A stretch of 64,000 nt of DNA from Hydrocarboniclastica marina (GCF_004851605.1 NZ_CP031093.1:2046001-2110000); one strand, 5' to 3'. Positions 9,241 to 19,821 are shown, numbered from the stretch's first letter. Program-made: numbers and translations. Notes: generated from the letters alone by a model not told the origin.

Positions 9241-10899
9241 ATCCAAAACGCCCTGCTCGCCCTGAAAAACGCTACGCAGCACGCCGTTTTCCTGTTAGAC
9301 GAAAACGGTGTTATCAGTTCGTGGAACGTCGGTGGTGAGCGTATTTTTGGCTATACCGAGGATGAAGCCATAGGCTGCTCAACCACCATTATCTTTACAG
9401 AAGAAGACCTGGCAGAGGGTCGGCACGTCTCGGAGATGCGCAAAGCACTCAAAGACGGGTACGCTGAAGACGACCGCTGGCACCTGCGCAAGGATGGCAG
9501 TCGATTCTGGGCGTCCGGCACCATGACGCCGGTATACGATGACCGTGGCAACTTCAGGGGCTATCTGAAAATAACCCGTGACAAGACTGCAGAAAAGATC
9601 GCCAGTGAGCGTACGCTTTATCTGGCCCATCACGACGCGCTTACGGGTCTCCCCAATCGCAGTATGTTCAACGAACAGCTCAAGAAAACACTGTCCAGTG
9701 CGAAGTTGAATCAGCACCAGGTCCAGGTACTGTTACTGGACCTGGATCGTTTCAAAGAGGTCAACGATTCCTACGGCCACCATTTGGGCGACCTGTTTCT
9801 GAAAAAGGTCGCGGAACGGCTGGGCAATACCGTAAGAGCGAGTGACCTGGTGGCACGGCTGGGCGGCGACGAGTTCGGCATCATCTGCAGGACACGGGAC
9901 GGAGAAACGGATACGCTGACCCTCGCAGAAAAGCTGGTCGATGCCCTGGCCCAACCCTACTATCTCGAAGACAAAGAGATTCAGTCTGGAGCGAGTATCG
10001 GCGTTACGGTCTTCCCTGTGGACAGCCGGGATCCGGGTCAGATCCTCAAGAATGCCGACCTCGCAATGTATACAGCGAAAGCCCGAGGGCGGTCGACATT
10101 CCACCGCTATACCGACGAGCTCGATGAAGACGCAAAACGCCGTGAACGCATAGGTGATTGGCTCTGCGACGCCATGCAGACAGAGGGTCTTGCGCTTCAC
10201 TACCAACCCCAGATCAACCTCAGGGACGGCGGAATAGTAGGCGTTGAGGCTTTGCTACGCTGGCGCGACTGCCCTGTCGATAACGTCACCTCACCCGAGG
10301 TGGTCGCGGTTGCCGCCGAGATGGGCTTGGCGGAGGCCTTGGCGGAATGGACCTTTTTCACCGCCTGCCAACAGGCAAATCAGTGGAAGACTGAAGGGTG
10401 GGAGGACTTCCGGATTGCGATAAATGTCTCTTCCACGCAACTCAACGCCACGTCCTTCCTGAAACTGATCGACAGCGTGCTGGAAAAGACAAGCGTACCG
10501 CCGGGCTGCCTCGACATCGAGATTACGGAATTCATGCTGATGGAGAACAATCAGGCCAATGACCTGCTGTTCCGATCGCTCAAGAAAAAGGGGGTGTATC
10601 TGTCGGTAGACGACTTCGGCACGGGCTCGTCGTCTTTCAGTTCGCTACGCAACTTTCCCGTCAATGCTCTGAAAATAGACCGTGAGTTTGTTGCAGGCCT
10701 GCCCCAAAGCGAACATGACTCCGCCATTGCTTCGGCCATAATCGGCCTCGCCCACAGTCTCGGCTTCAAGGCCGTCGCAGAAGGCGTAGAAACGCAGGAG
10801 CAGTCTGACTTTCTGGCTGAATTAGGCTGCGACTACTGCCAGGGTTATCTCTACGGGGAACCCTTGCCCGCAGAGCAGGTTCGCCGAACGCCTGGCTAG
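9241..10899 (+). CDS. PAS-GGDEF-EAL cyclic-di-GMP signalling protein with a non-canonical start
   Basis: About 552 residues. A PAS domain (VFLLDENGVISSW to the PAC-like YLKITRDKT) precedes a GGDEF domain with intact GGDEF near residue 209 and an inhibitory RxxD site (RASD) five residues before it. An EAL domain follows with EALLRW, NVSSTQL, IEITEF, DDFGTGSSS, LKIDREFV and EGVET. Both halves look active, so it could make or break c-di-GMP in response to the PAS input. The frame is open from a TAG at 9205 but contains no ATG, GTG or TTG before 9436, which would split the PAS domain. The best start is ATC at 9241, 10 nt after AGAGG and one base from ATG. A rare start, a mutated start or a sequence error are all possible. 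Confidence 0.8.
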   Translation: MQNALLALKNATQHAVFLLDENGVISSWNVGGERIFGYTEDEAIGCSTTIIFTEEDLAEGRHVSEMRKALKDGYAEDDRWHLRKDGSRFWASGTMTPVYDDRGNFRGYLKITRDKTAEKIASERTLYLAHHDALTGLPNRSMFNEQLKKTLSSAKLNQHQVQVLLLDLDRFKEVNDSYGHHLGDLFLKKVAERLGNTVRASDLVARLGGDEFGIICRTRDGETDTLTLAEKLVDALAQPYYLEDKEIQSGASIGVTVFPVDSRDPGQILKNADLAMYTAKARGRSTFHRYTDELDEDAKRRERIGDWLCDAMQTEGLALHYQPQINLRDGGIVGVEALLRWRDCPVDNVTSPEVVAVAAEMGLAEALAEWTFFTACQQANQWKTEGWEDFRIAINVSSTQLNATSFLKLIDSVLEKTSVPPGCLDIEITEFMLMENNQANDLLFRSLKKKGVYLSVDDFGTGSSSFSSLRNFPVNALKIDREFVAGLPQSEHDSAIASAIIGLAHSLGFKAVAEGVETQEQSDFLAELGCDYCQGYLYGEPLPAEQVRRTPG

Positions 10900-11017
10900 C
10901 TATCAAGGTCGACTGTGGGCCACCGCGCCAGTTACAGGAGGACGGCCCCGGCTTACTCACAGCGGAAACCGCCAGTTGCCAAAGCCAGCAAGCCGGCTCG
11001 ACACAGCAGGCAGGGCC

Positions 11018-12061
11018 CTAGCCCTGCAGAATGAAGTGCGCGATATCCGTGAGGGGCAGAATCCTTGCCGCACCACCGTGCGCGATGGCTTCCTTGGGCA
11101 TACCGAACACGACACAGCTGGCTTCATCCTGTGCTGCAGTGTTGGCGCCGGCCTGGCGCATGGCCAGAAGTCCCCGCGCGCCGTCATCCCCCATCCCGGT
11201 CATGATCACGCCGATAGCGTTCTTGCCCGCGACTTGAGCCACTGACCTGAACAACACGTCCACCGAGGGTTTGTGCCGGTTCACCGGTGGGCCGTCCAGC
11301 ACATTAACGTAATACTGCGCACCACTGCGCTTGAGCTGCATGTGCTTGCCACCCTGGGCAATCAGCACTCGCCCGGGCCTCACGCGATCGCCGTCTGCGG
11401 CTTCCTTGACCTCACAACGGCAAAGCCGGTTAAGGCGGTCAGCGAACGCGGCGGTGAATTTCTCCGGCATATGCTGTACTACCACAGTACCCGGGCAGTC
11501 TTCCGGCAACCGTGTAAGGACCTCCTGCAGGGCCTGGGTACCGCCTGTCGATGTGCCCAGGGCGACCACGCAATCGGTGGTCTTTACCATCGCTGCGCTC
11601 GGGCGATTGGAGACTGGTTGCTGCGTCGGCGTTCCAGCCGGGCGGGCGGCCCGCACCCGTGCCCGGGCCGCCCCTTTTACAGCGCGAATCAGTTGCTGGG
11701 ACGACTCCGTGAGAAAGTCCTTCAGACCGATCTTGGGCTTGGTGATGATCTCTACCGCCCCGGCCGACAACGCCTCCATTGAGGTTGCGGCGCCCTTTTC
11801 GGTCAATGTCGAACAGATGACCACAGGGGTGGGATGCTCAACCATCAGCTTTTTAAGGAAAGTGATGCCATCCATGCGCGGCATCTCAACATCCAGCAGA
11901 ATGACATCGGGCCATTGCGTCGCCATTTTCTGCAGGGCAAAAACGGGATCCGAAGCTGAGCCGATAACCTCTATCCCGGAGTCCTGTCCCAGCAACTGGG
12001 TCATCACCTGGCGCACTACCGCGGAATCATCGACAATGAAGACTTTCACTTTGCTGCTCAT
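11018..12061 (-). CDS. cheB: Chemotaxis protein-glutamate methylesterase/glutaminase CheB
   Basis: A 347-residue protein: receiver domain at the N-terminus (FIVDDS, phospho-accepting Asp57 in LLDVEMP, then GITFLKKL) and a C-terminal methylesterase domain with the catalytic Ser in GTSTGG, His in QHMPEKF and Asp in MTGMGDDGA. It removes methyl groups from chemoreceptors when phosphorylated by CheA, resetting sensitivity. The start overlaps the end of cheD by 4 nt. It is the last gene of the chemosensory operon. A GCAGGGC/GCCCTGC hairpin (11010-11027) lies over its stop codon, but no T run follows, so I do not call it a terminator. Confidence 0.95.
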   Translation of the reverse strand: MSSKVKVFIVDDSAVVRQVMTQLLGQDSGIEVIGSASDPVFALQKMATQWPDVILLDVEMPRMDGITFLKKLMVEHPTPVVICSTLTEKGAATSMEALSAGAVEIITKPKIGLKDFLTESSQQLIRAVKGAARARVRAARPAGTPTQQPVSNRPSAAMVKTTDCVVALGTSTGGTQALQEVLTRLPEDCPGTVVVQHMPEKFTAAFADRLNRLCRCEVKEAADGDRVRPGRVLIAQGGKHMQLKRSGAQYYVNVLDGPPVNRHKPSVDVLFRSVAQVAGKNAIGVIMTGMGDDGARGLLAMRQAGANTAAQDEASCVVFGMPKEAIAHGGAARILPLTDIAHFILQG

Positions 12062-12573
12062 GCCTGCATGTTTCCCGCGACGCGCTCATTTTCAATATTG
12101 ATGTGCTGGACCCAGACATCGCCCGAGGCTACTTCAAACACAAGATTCCGATGACCTGCTCCGCCAAGGCTTTCCGCCGTTACGTTCAGTCTATGCCGGG
12201 CAACTATACGACGTGCCGCCTCGATGTTACGGCTTGCGACTCCGGGTGCGCTCGCCATACAGCCAGGAAACATATTGCCGCCACCGAACAGCTTTACCTG
12301 GTACTGGTCCAGCTGTGTCCCGTGCTTACGCACCTGCCCCAGCAACAGTTCAAATGCCTGGTCGGCGTACTTGCCATTTAGCGGCTCATCCTTGCTCCGT
12401 TTTCCCTCTGGCAACAGGTAATGGCACATGCCGCCGAGGTGGCGTGTCGGGTGCCATAACACGATGGAAACGCAGGACCCCAGCGTCGTTCGAAGATTGA
12501 AGTGTTCATCGACGAAGTCGTGTTCGCCGGGATGCAGAAATATGTCGATAGCTGAGCCGAGGCGATGGATCAT
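12058..12573 (-). CDS. cheD: Chemoreceptor glutamine deamidase CheD
   Basis: A 171-residue protein with the CheD active-site signature: Cys in [13 protein letters not shown] and His in [11 protein letters not shown], plus the later [10 protein letters not shown] and [16 protein letters not shown] blocks. CheD deamidates specific glutamines in chemoreceptors and in some bacteria interacts with a phosphatase. It overlaps cheR upstream and cheB downstream by 4 nt each, so the three adaptation enzymes are translationally coupled. CheD in a gammaproteobacterial cluster, together with a receptor carrying a C-terminal pentapeptide, recalls the Pseudomonas che2-type arrangement. Confidence 0.93.
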   Translation of the reverse strand: MIHRLGSAIDIFLHPGEHDFVDEHFNLRTTLGSCVSIVLWHPTRHLGGMCHYLLPEGKRSKDEPLNGKYADQAFELLLGQVRKHGTQLDQYQVKLFGGGNMFPGCMASAPGVASRNIEAARRIVARHRLNVTAESLGGAGHRNLVFEVASGDVWVQHINIENERVAGNMQA

Positions 12574-13409
12574 GCAGGCTTCCGGTAGACGGAGGGCCGG
12601 ACAAGCTCCAACCCATCCGTTATGCCATTGAGGCTCTCGGAGTGCCCGATGAAGAAATGCCCCCCTGGCCTTAGCTGAGCCAGCACGCGGCGGACCACCT
12701 GCGCTTTGGTTTCAGCGGAAAAGTAGATCATGACGTTGCGCAGGAAGATCACATCAAATTGTCCCAGCTTGGGTAACTCTGCGTTGAGGTTGACCTGCAT
12801 GAACTTGACCCGCTCGCGCAGGTTCCGGCTCACCAGCAACTTTCCCGCGTGCGTTCCGGTACCCTTGAGACAGAAGCGCTTGAGGTAGCCCGGCGGCATG
12901 TGGTTCGTCCGCGCCAGCGGGTAGAGCCCCCGCTCGGCTTTCTCGAGCACCTGCATACTGATGTCAGAGCCAATCACTTCCCATGTATTGCTACCCAGAA
13001 CATCCCCCAGCAACATCGCCAGGCTGTAGGGCTCTTCACCGCTGGAACTGGCCGCACTCCAGGCCCGGAAGGGCCTCGAGGACGGATGGGCTTTCAGGAT
13101 TTCATCCCGCAGGAATTCAAAATGTTTGGGTTCCCGGAAGAAATAGGTCTCATTGGTGGTCAGCAGATCGACCGCCCACTGGTGTTCGCTCGCATCGGTC
13201 GACAGCAAGTCGTAATAGGCACCAAAACTCCCGCAGCCATGTAATTTCAGCCGCTTGGCGAGCCGGCCACTGACCAGCGCTTTTTTCGACGACGGCAGAG
13301 TGACCCCTGCCTCGTCAAACATCAGCTTCTGGAAGCGTTTGAACTCGCTCTCCGTGAGCGTTGGCACCCCAGTGCTGGGAGATCTTTTTTCTGCCACGAG
13401 ATCAGACAC
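12570..13409 (-). CDS. cheR: Chemotaxis protein methyltransferase CheR
   Basis: Up to 297 residues if read from 13463; 279 from the GTG at 13409. It has the CheR N-terminal helical domain (FKRFQKLMFDEAGV, SKKALVSGRLAKRL) and the SAM-binding methyltransferase domain (FRAWSAASSSGEEPYSLAML, VIGSDIS, DVIFLRNVMIYFS, GGHFFIGHSESL). It methylates receptor glutamates with S-adenosylmethionine. I chose the GTG at 13409 because it overlaps the cheW stop by only 8 nt (GTGTCTGA), in keeping with the 4-nt overlaps in the rest of the operon. A start at 13463 would overlap cheW by 62 nt. No strong ribosome site decides it. Confidence 0.9.
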   Translation of the reverse strand: MSDLVAEKRSPSTGVPTLTESEFKRFQKLMFDEAGVTLPSSKKALVSGRLAKRLKLHGCGSFGAYYDLLSTDASEHQWAVDLLTTNETYFFREPKHFEFLRDEILKAHPSSRPFRAWSAASSSGEEPYSLAMLLGDVLGSNTWEVIGSDISMQVLEKAERGLYPLARTNHMPPGYLKRFCLKGTGTHAGKLLVSRNLRERVKFMQVNLNAELPKLGQFDVIFLRNVMIYFSAETKAQVVRRVLAQLRPGGHFFIGHSESLNGITDGLELVRPSVYRKPA

Positions 13410-13929
13410 TGCCGACACCCGAATCGGCCAATTTGGCGAGACCTGCCATTTCCTCGACCGCAAGCACGCGGTCTACATCGAGCAGAATCACGAACCGGCC
13501 GTCCACCTTACCCATGCCACTGATAAAGTCGGCGCGGATTCTCGCGCCAAAAGAAGGTGCAGCTTCGATCTCCCTTTCCGGGATATCCAGTACCTCTGAG
13601 ACCGCATCGACGATGACACCAAGTTCCTGTTCCAGACCGTCGTTCTCAATCTCAATCACGACAATGCACGTACGTCGGTGAATGCTGCTTGCCTCCCGGC
13701 CAAAGCGCGCCGCCAGGTCAATAACGGGGACTACACTGCCCCGAAGATTGATCACGCCCCTTACAAACCGCGGCATCATCGGCACCGTCGTGACGTTGCT
13801 GTACTCGATGATTTCCCTTACACGCTGTATACCCACTGCGAACATTTCATCGCTAAGGGAGAACGTAAGGTACTGCTGGGTTTCCGTGCCGGCATAAACC
13901 GGCCTTTCAATTGCTTGAGATGCGCCCAT
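13402..13929 (-). CDS. cheW: Chemotaxis coupling protein CheW
   Basis: A 175-residue CheW-domain protein: YLTFSLSDEMFAVGIQRVREII, then VRGVINLRGSVVPVIDL, the conserved surface that binds CheA and receptors, and a C-terminal LGVIVDAVSEVLDIP block. It links receptors to CheA in the signalling array. It lies between the receptor gene (9 nt upstream) and cheR. The N-terminal extension of about 15 residues has no recognisable motif. Confidence 0.94.
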   Translation of the reverse strand: MGASQAIERPVYAGTETQQYLTFSLSDEMFAVGIQRVREIIEYSNVTTVPMMPRFVRGVINLRGSVVPVIDLAARFGREASSIHRRTCIVVIEIENDGLEQELGVIVDAVSEVLDIPEREIEAAPSFGARIRADFISGMGKVDGRFVILLDVDRVLAVEEMAGLAKLADSGVGSV

Positions 13930-13938
13930 TGTCCGCTC

Positions 13939-15588
13939 CTAGAACCGCTCGAACTCAGCTTCGTCGATTTCCGCCTCTAACTTTCGCTTGGCTGGTGCAC
14001 TACCCGTTCTGGCGGTAGAGATCGCCTTAGCAACAGTATTCCGGGCAATGCGGGAGGGATCGCGGGACGTTTCCGCCTTGAGCTTGAAGAAACTCATAAG
14101 CTCCTGCAGCTGCTCGGCCTGAGCGCTCATTTCTTCCGCGGTGGCCGACAGCTCTTCAGAAGAAGACGCGTTGGTCTGAGTCAACTGGTTAAGCTGTTCC
14201 ATGGCGTCGTTAATCTGGCTGACCCCAGATGATTGCTCGCTGGACCCAGCGGCGATTTCCTGGACCAGGTCGGAGGTTTTCTGTATTGAAGGCACGATCT
14301 GGGACAGGAGACGACCTGCGGTTTCCGCCAATTCAACTGAAGACCCTGCTACGGCACCGATTTCCTGAGCCGCTACCTGGGAACGCTCTGCCAGTTTCCG
14401 CACCTCAGCTGCAACTACCGCGAAGCCCTTACCATGCTCACCGGCACGGGCCGCCTCGATCGCAGCGTTAAGTGCCAGCAGGTTGGTCTGGTAGGCGATA
14501 TCGTCGATGATAGAAATCTTGGCCGCGATGTCCTTCATGGCAGCGACTGTTTTCTCCACCGCCTGGCCGCCCTCTACTGCCTCTTTCGCAGCCTTCGCAG
14601 ACATGCCGTCTGTCATGTTTGCATTTTCGGTGTTTTGCTGAATCGAAGCGGTCATCTGTTCCATAGACGCTGATGTTTCTTCCACCGAGGACGCTTGTTC
14701 AGATGAGGACTGGGACAGGCCCTGACTGGTAGCGCTGACCTCTTCTGATGCAGAAGCCAGGCCATCCGCTGCGGAACGGACTTCGCTGATTGTCTGGGAG
14801 AGCTTCTCGACCATACGCTGCATGGCTTCAAGCAAAACACCCGTTTCGTCTTTCGACGTCGACTCGATGCGCACGGACAGGTCGCCATCCGCCAGCGTAT
14901 TTGCAGTGTCGACAGCGACGCGCAGAGGACGGGTAATAGAGCGTGCAATCAACAGGCCGGTGACAATGCCAACCACGATGCCAAGCACGACCAGAATGGA
15001 CATGCTGATCAGGCTGCTCTCATACAGGGCGGTTGTCGCAATCGCTGCATCTTCGGCGTTCTTCTCTTTGATGCGGGACAGTTCGGTAAGCAACCGGTCT
15101 AACTCATCCCCTGATGCTCGGACTGGACCCTCGGCGTATTCAACGACATCACTCTGTTCAGCCAAAGAAGAGTTCTCAACCATTCCGATCAAACGGTCCC
15201 GATGCCCGGCATACTCAGCCGACGCTATTTTATACTGAGCCAGCAGACGCTCGGCTTCTGGATTCTCGATCAGTGCTTCCGCCTGAGCCAGATATTCAAG
15301 CTCCTGCTTCGCGTAACGACGTGCATTGTCGATGCTTTCCTGACGATCTTTCTGAGTTGATGCCAAAAGCATGTTGCGCATTGAGCGACTGCCGTATATC
15401 ACGTTGACATTCGCTTCTTTGAGATACGAGACGCCAAGTAGCTCTTTCTCGTAAAGCGCGTCTGCCTGCTCGTTTATTTGGCCCATGTTGTGTATGCCAA
15501 CATAGCCAACGAGCGCCGTGATGGCTGACAGCACCAGGAATGCCGCCAGCAGTTTTGTTCCGATTTTGAGGTTCTTGAACCAGCTCAT
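13939..15588 (-). CDS. Methyl-accepting chemotaxis protein with four-helix periplasmic domain and C-terminal CheR/CheB tether
   Basis: A 549-residue receptor. Membrane segments lie at about 10-32 and 193-215, around a helical periplasmic domain of roughly 160 residues of the 4HB_MCP type. A HAMP domain follows ([20 protein letters not shown]), then the signalling hairpin with the highly conserved tip [20 protein letters not shown]. After a basic linker of about 45 residues, the protein ends in E-F-E-R-F. This fits the x-aromatic-x-x-aromatic pattern of the pentapeptide tether (NWETF in Tar/Tsr) that recruits CheR and CheB. Its place inside the operon suggests it is the dedicated receptor of this pathway. 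The ligand is unknown. Confidence 0.92.
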   Translation of the reverse strand: MSWFKNLKIGTKLLAAFLVLSAITALVGYVGIHNMGQINEQADALYEKELLGVSYLKEANVNVIYGSRSMRNMLLASTQKDRQESIDNARRYAKQELEYLAQAEALIENPEAERLLAQYKIASAEYAGHRDRLIGMVENSSLAEQSDVVEYAEGPVRASGDELDRLLTELSRIKEKNAEDAAIATTALYESSLISMSILVVLGIVVGIVTGLLIARSITRPLRVAVDTANTLADGDLSVRIESTSKDETGVLLEAMQRMVEKLSQTISEVRSAADGLASASEEVSATSQGLSQSSSEQASSVEETSASMEQMTASIQQNTENANMTDGMSAKAAKEAVEGGQAVEKTVAAMKDIAAKISIIDDIAYQTNLLALNAAIEAARAGEHGKGFAVVAAEVRKLAERSQVAAQEIGAVAGSSVELAETAGRLLSQIVPSIQKTSDLVQEIAAGSSEQSSGVSQINDAMEQLNQLTQTNASSSEELSATAEEMSAQAEQLQELMSFFKLKAETSRDPSRIARNTVAKAISTARTGSAPAKRKLEAEIDEAEFERF

Positions 15589-15638
15589 TAGTTTGTGCGC
15601 CTTTAAAAAAGATAAATCTGATTGGTTTTTGAGTTCGG

Positions 15639-17813
15639 TTATGAGTATGTCTTTCGATCTAACAGGCGCTCCTCCTGCTGAACCAGCTGCTGAACCAGTA
15701 CGGGGACATCCAGGATAAGGGCGACATCTCCGCTACCCAGAATCGTTGAACCACTAATACCGCTAAGGTGCACAAACAGTTGGCCAAGGGGCTTGATCAC
15801 TGTCTGGTATTCACCCAATAACGCATCGACGATAAGTCCGGCTTTGTGGGACCCATATCTGACGACCACGATGTTTTCGCGCCGTCCGGATGTTCCGCCG
15901 AGTCCGAAATATTCTTTCAGTTGGACCACCGGCAATGCTTCTCCGTTGAGGTTCACGAATCCCCGACCGTGCGCCTCTGAACGCTGCTCGGGTGTCAACT
16001 CAACGCATTCCACCACGCTATCCAGCGCAACAATGTAGTTAGCCTCGCCGACACCCATCAGGAAGCCATCAATGATCGCCAGGGTGAGCGGCAACCGAAT
16101 CCGAAGTGTTGTTCCCACTCCCGGGGATGACTGCAATTCGATTGCACCACGCAGCGCTTCGATACTGCGTTTGACCACATCCATGCCCACGCCGCGCCCG
16201 GACAGGTTTGTGACCTGCTCGGCGGTCGAGAAGCCAGGCTCGAAAATCAGCTGGAAAATATCCTGCTCAGACAGCCCCTCGGCGCTCTGGATGACGCCAC
16301 GCTCAAGGGCTTTCGCAACCAGTTTGTCTTTGCTCAGGCCGGCACCATCATCAGATACCTCGATAACGATACTGCCGGCCTCGTGGTAAGCGTTCAGGTG
16401 CACCCTGCCCTGGGCCGGCTTGCCCGCCGCGGCGCGACGTTCCGCTGACTCGATACCGTGATCCATCGCATTACGGACCAGGTGAGTCAGCGGGTCGGCA
16501 ATTTTCTCGACGACTGTCTTGTCGAGTTCTGTATCGGCGCCGCTGATATCGAGCCGTACGTCCTTGCCCAACTCCTGGGAAACGTCCCGCACGACCCGCT
16601 GGAAACGCTGGAACGTCTCGCCGATCGGGACCATGCGCAGCTCGAGCGAACTGTCGCGAATGCCTTCCACCAGAGACTTGACGGCTACCATTGCCTCCTG
16701 CGTTGCCAGGTCGCCGCCTCGCTGGGCGCTTAGTCCTGCTGCAGCGCTGGCAATAACCAGTTCACCAACCAGGTTGATGAGGCTGTCGAGTTTATCCGCC
16801 TGTACCCGCAGAAACTGGCTGGTCCGGGCCTGGGCCTGCCGGCTGGTCTTCTGCTTGGCCAACGCTGCATTGACGACCTCCGGTTCTACATTGCCGCCTT
16901 CCACCAACACGTTGCCCAGGCGGCACTTTTCACTGCCGGGCTCGTCGCATTCCTGCTGAAGGGCCAGGCCCTGTTCGAGCTCTGCCTGCGTCAGCACACC
17001 GCTTGCGACCAGTATTTCTCCAAGACGGGCATCACTTTCTGGCAGCGCATGGATCAGGTCCATGAACGCAGAGACCGGACTACCCGGGGGAAGAATGCGT
17101 AACTCGCAGTCTTCCCGGACAAATTCAAAAACCTCTTCCAACGCTGCCTGGGTGATGTCCGCGCGCAACGTAATCTCGACGCCCAGGTAGCAGCTCTCGG
17201 GGTCAAACTCATCCGCTTCCGGGAAACCTTCCGTTACCAGGCCCACGTTGATGAGTTCACCGAGGGTGGCGAGATAACGGATGAAGCCGAGCGGATCCAT
17301 ACCGTTGCGCATAACGTCTTCGCCGAAGCGAACTGACACATGCCAAGTGCCTGAGTGAGCGCCTGAGTGAGTGCCCGAGCCGGCAATTTCGGCTGAGGCG
17401 TCAGCCCCTTCTGCCTGCCTGGCCTCCGTCGCTTCCTGGTAATCGCTTAACAGGAGCAGCAGGAATTCCCCCGCGGCCTTGAGTTCTTTCGTGACCGAAT
17501 CAGCGTCAATCTCGATCAGTGCCGCGATATGGTCCCGGCACTTGAGCAGCAGCGCGGCCAGCTCGCCGTCCAACTGCAGCGCTCCGGCGCGCAGTCGATC
17601 GAGCACGTCTTCTACCACATGGGTGAACTCCACCACGTGGTCCAGGGCGAATAACCCGGCCGACCCTTTGATCGTGTGCACACAGCGAAACAGGGCATTG
17701 AGCTTTTCGTCATCGCTGGCGTCGTTTTCAAGCTCAAGCAGGTACCGCTCCATGTCTTCGAGCATGGTGCGGCTTTCGTCGAGAAAGGTTTCAAATGCTG
17801 CGTCGAGATTCAT
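15639..17813 (-). CDS. cheA: Chemotaxis histidine kinase CheA with extra central repeats
   Basis: A 724-residue kinase. The Hpt domain carries the phosphorylated His46 in [10 protein letters not shown]. After a P2-like region comes an extra segment (about 255-325) with two repeats, [19 protein letters not shown] and [20 protein letters not shown], which resemble the small N-terminal helical domains of type II secretion ATPases (MshEN/GspE-N style). The dimerisation, ATPase ([28 protein letters not shown]) and CheW-like regulatory domains follow. It phosphorylates CheY and CheB. Its start overlaps the STAS gene stop by one base (17813). The role of the extra repeats is unknown. Confidence 0.94.
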   Translation of the reverse strand: MNLDAAFETFLDESRTMLEDMERYLLELENDASDDEKLNALFRCVHTIKGSAGLFALDHVVEFTHVVEDVLDRLRAGALQLDGELAALLLKCRDHIAALIEIDADSVTKELKAAGEFLLLLLSDYQEATEARQAEGADASAEIAGSGTHSGAHSGTWHVSVRFGEDVMRNGMDPLGFIRYLATLGELINVGLVTEGFPEADEFDPESCYLGVEITLRADITQAALEEVFEFVREDCELRILPPGSPVSAFMDLIHALPESDARLGEILVASGVLTQAELEQGLALQQECDEPGSEKCRLGNVLVEGGNVEPEVVNAALAKQKTSRQAQARTSQFLRVQADKLDSLINLVGELVIASAAAGLSAQRGGDLATQEAMVAVKSLVEGIRDSSLELRMVPIGETFQRFQRVVRDVSQELGKDVRLDISGADTELDKTVVEKIADPLTHLVRNAMDHGIESAERRAAAGKPAQGRVHLNAYHEAGSIVIEVSDDGAGLSKDKLVAKALERGVIQSAEGLSEQDIFQLIFEPGFSTAEQVTNLSGRGVGMDVVKRSIEALRGAIELQSSPGVGTTLRIRLPLTLAIIDGFLMGVGEANYIVALDSVVECVELTPEQRSEAHGRGFVNLNGEALPVVQLKEYFGLGGTSGRRENIVVVRYGSHKAGLIVDALLGEYQTVIKPLGQLFVHLSGISGSTILGSGDVALILDVPVLVQQLVQQEERLLDRKTYS

Positions 17814-18136
17814 CAGGCAAACTCCTTGACCGGCACCAGCGTCGGGCTGTCAAAGTCGGCGCTCAGATGAAACAGATTCATCACTTCCCGGACCGCTGGG
17901 CTGTGGCCCGAAAAGGTCAGCTTGCAGCCGCGTTTCACCGCTACCTGACGAGTCAGCAGCATCAACTGGACACCGGCGGAGTCCATTTCAGTCACCCGTG
18001 ACAGATCGATGTCGCGCACCGCGTTGGGCACCAGCAGGTTGAGTAGCTGAGGTTTGAGCGCAGCAGCATCGTATATACACAGCTCACCGCCGAGGTGGTG
18101 ATGGCCCGGATCTTGAGTGGACAGTTCGTAGCTCAT
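17813..18136 (-). CDS. STAS-domain (anti-sigma-factor antagonist-like) protein
   Basis: A 107-residue single STAS domain. DIDLSRVTEMDSAGVQLMLL contains the conserved D-S-A-G turn whose Ser is the phosphorylation site in SpoIIAA-type proteins, and it is followed by the GCKLTFSGHSPAVREVMNLF helix region. It lies between cheY (8 nt away) and cheA (1-nt overlap). STAS proteins of this size inside chemosensory operons occur in several gammaproteobacteria and probably act as a phospho-switch linked to the kinase, but the partner here is unknown. No anti-sigma kinase of the RsbW type is visible nearby. Confidence 0.85.
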   Translation of the reverse strand: MSYELSTQDPGHHHLGGELCIYDAAALKPQLLNLLVPNAVRDIDLSRVTEMDSAGVQLMLLTRQVAVKRGCKLTFSGHSPAVREVMNLFHLSADFDSPTLVPVKEFA

Positions 18137-18144
18137 CAGTGCGC

Positions 18145-18513
18145 CTACGGCATAACCAGTTTGGATACAGCGGCCAGCATCTGGGGCGGCTGGAAGGGTT
18201 TCACGACCCAGGCTTTGGCGCCTGCGGCCTGGCCTTCGGCTTTCTTGCTCTCAGCGGATTCGGTGGTCAGCATGATCACAGGGGTAAACTTGTACTCGGG
18301 CCGCGTCTTGACGTTTTTCAGAAACGTTATGCCGTCCATAACAGGCATGTTCACGTCCGAAATGATCAGGTGTACGCGCTGGCCTGTGAGCTTCGACAGT
18401 GCGTCCTGCCCGTCTTTGGCCTCGATAACCTCGTAGCCCGCGCCTTTCAGCGCAATAGACACGACTTGCCGGATAGAGGCGGAGTCATCGACGATCAAAA
18501 TTGTCTTGGCCAT
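18145..18513 (-). CDS. cheY: Single-domain response regulator CheY
   Basis: A 122-residue receiver domain and nothing else: acidic pair Asp9-Asp10 (ILIVDDSAS), phospho-accepting Asp53 in LIISDVNMPVMDG, switch Thr in IMLTTESAES and the conserved Lys in VVKPF. It is the diffusible output of the CheA pathway, binding the flagellar motor or another target. It is followed 8 nt later by the STAS gene, so they share a transcript. The effector cannot be told from sequence. Confidence 0.93.
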   Translation of the reverse strand: MAKTILIVDDSASIRQVVSIALKGAGYEVIEAKDGQDALSKLTGQRVHLIISDVNMPVMDGITFLKNVKTRPEYKFTPVIMLTTESAESKKAEGQAAGAKAWVVKPFQPPQMLAAVSKLVMP

Positions 18514-18597
18514 GGTCTTCTCTCAAACAGTTAGGTGTAAGCGTTCAAACGGCACTTCTGGGGTGATTTAGCGCGCGTGTTATCTCTCTCAATGCCT

Positions 18598-19821
18598 TCA
18601 GAAGAAGGTGATCCCGCCGTCATCCTCCGCGCCCTGGTTCTGTTGGTCGGTGCCGCGCTCCTCCGCCATGGCGTACGAGCGCTCGATATCCTCCAGAATG
18701 GCCATTACATCCAGTTCCGCCGCTTCGGCAGAGCTGATGTTTTGCTGCACACGGGTAGTAGCGAGCGCGATGTTGTCGCGGACATGGCTCAGAATCTGGT
18801 CAGTGCGGTCCTGGAACTGGAGCTGCACCAGAGCGTCCTCAACACCAACCTGAATACGGGCGTTGGTTTCCTGCAGGCTTTGCCCAGCGGACGCCAGGTT
18901 CTCCGTCATCTCACGGAAGTCTGCGAGCACCTCACGAATAGCAGTTTCGGAGTGTTCGACGGAATGGTCCCGCTCACTCTCGGCAACAGCTTGCTGACAG
19001 GTAGCCCGAATCGCCTCGTTGATCGCGGTAATTTTGGTGCCGATGGTCTGCCCGGCCTTGCCGGAGCGCTGCGACAGCTCCCTGACTTCCGACGCCACCA
19101 CGGCGAAGCCTCGTCCGTGCTCGCCGGCCCGGGCTGCTTCTATCGAAGCGTTGAGTGCCAGCAGGTTGGTTTGCGAGGCGACCGAGGCGACATCTTCGGC
19201 CATGCTGTTTAGCTCGCCGGTGAAGGACTCCAGGTGCCTGATCTGCTCTAGCTGGCTCTGCTTGGCCGCCAGCGCATCCTTGAGGGACTGCACCACGTCG
19301 AGCAGACGCTCTTCACTACGATTAAACAGTGCGCCCAGCCCTCGCTCATCAGCACTGACACCGGAAAACAAGTGCGTCGCTGCGGCAAGCTCCTGGGTCA
19401 TCTCGGAGAAGCGACCGGACAGTTCAATCACTGCGGTTTCGGCCTGCCCCCGGGCAGTTTCTATCTGACGCTCCCACACCGGAAACAACTGCTCGCTGAG
19501 GCTGTGTAGCGCGCCGTTGCCGGTCGGACGCGCCAGAGCTGCGGCTGTTTCGGCAGCCCTGAGCCTGGTGTCCTGCGCGTGAGCGCGCAGTTCACGGGAG
19601 CGCTGGCGCCACGCCGCGCCAGCGGTTAGCGCCAGCGCGCCGGCGCCAATCCACGACGCGCCACCAAAGCCGTTAGCCAGGAACAACGCGACCGTGCCGA
19701 CCGCTGCAAAGGCGAATGGCGACACCAGGTTGTTTAAGTGGGTGCCATTAAAAAGAGTAAGTAACCGGGACGAGAACGATTGCACCTGGGATGCGAATGA
19801 TGCGGATGATTCTTGTTGCAT
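18598..19821 (-). CDS. Methyl-accepting chemotaxis protein lacking a large periplasmic domain
   Basis: About 407 residues from the ATG at 19821 (440 if read from 19920). Two hydrophobic segments ([19 protein letters not shown] and [15 protein letters not shown]) form a membrane hairpin with only a short loop, so any sensing must be in the membrane or cytoplasm. The signalling domain has the tip [34 protein letters not shown]. The tail ends in acidic residues then ITFF, a C-terminus I have seen in receptors encoded in che clusters. The ATG at 19821 has GAGG upstream. It is the first gene of the operon that runs to cheB. Confidence 0.88.
   Translation of the reverse strand: MQQESSASFASQVQSFSSRLLTLFNGTHLNNLVSPFAFAAVGTVALFLANGFGGASWIGAGALALTAGAAWRQRSRELRAHAQDTRLRAAETAAALARPTGNGALHSLSEQLFPVWERQIETARGQAETAVIELSGRFSEMTQELAAATHLFSGVSADERGLGALFNRSEERLLDVVQSLKDALAAKQSQLEQIRHLESFTGELNSMAEDVASVASQTNLLALNASIEAARAGEHGRGFAVVASEVRELSQRSGKAGQTIGTKITAINEAIRATCQQAVAESERDHSVEHSETAIREVLADFREMTENLASAGQSLQETNARIQVGVEDALVQLQFQDRTDQILSHVRDNIALATTRVQQNISSAEAAELDVMAILEDIERSYAMAEERGTDQQNQGAEDDGGITFF

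Noticed and set aside
11010-11027. GCAGGGC/GCCCTGC hairpin as terminator of the che operon
   Set aside because: It overlaps the cheB stop codon and has no T run after it.
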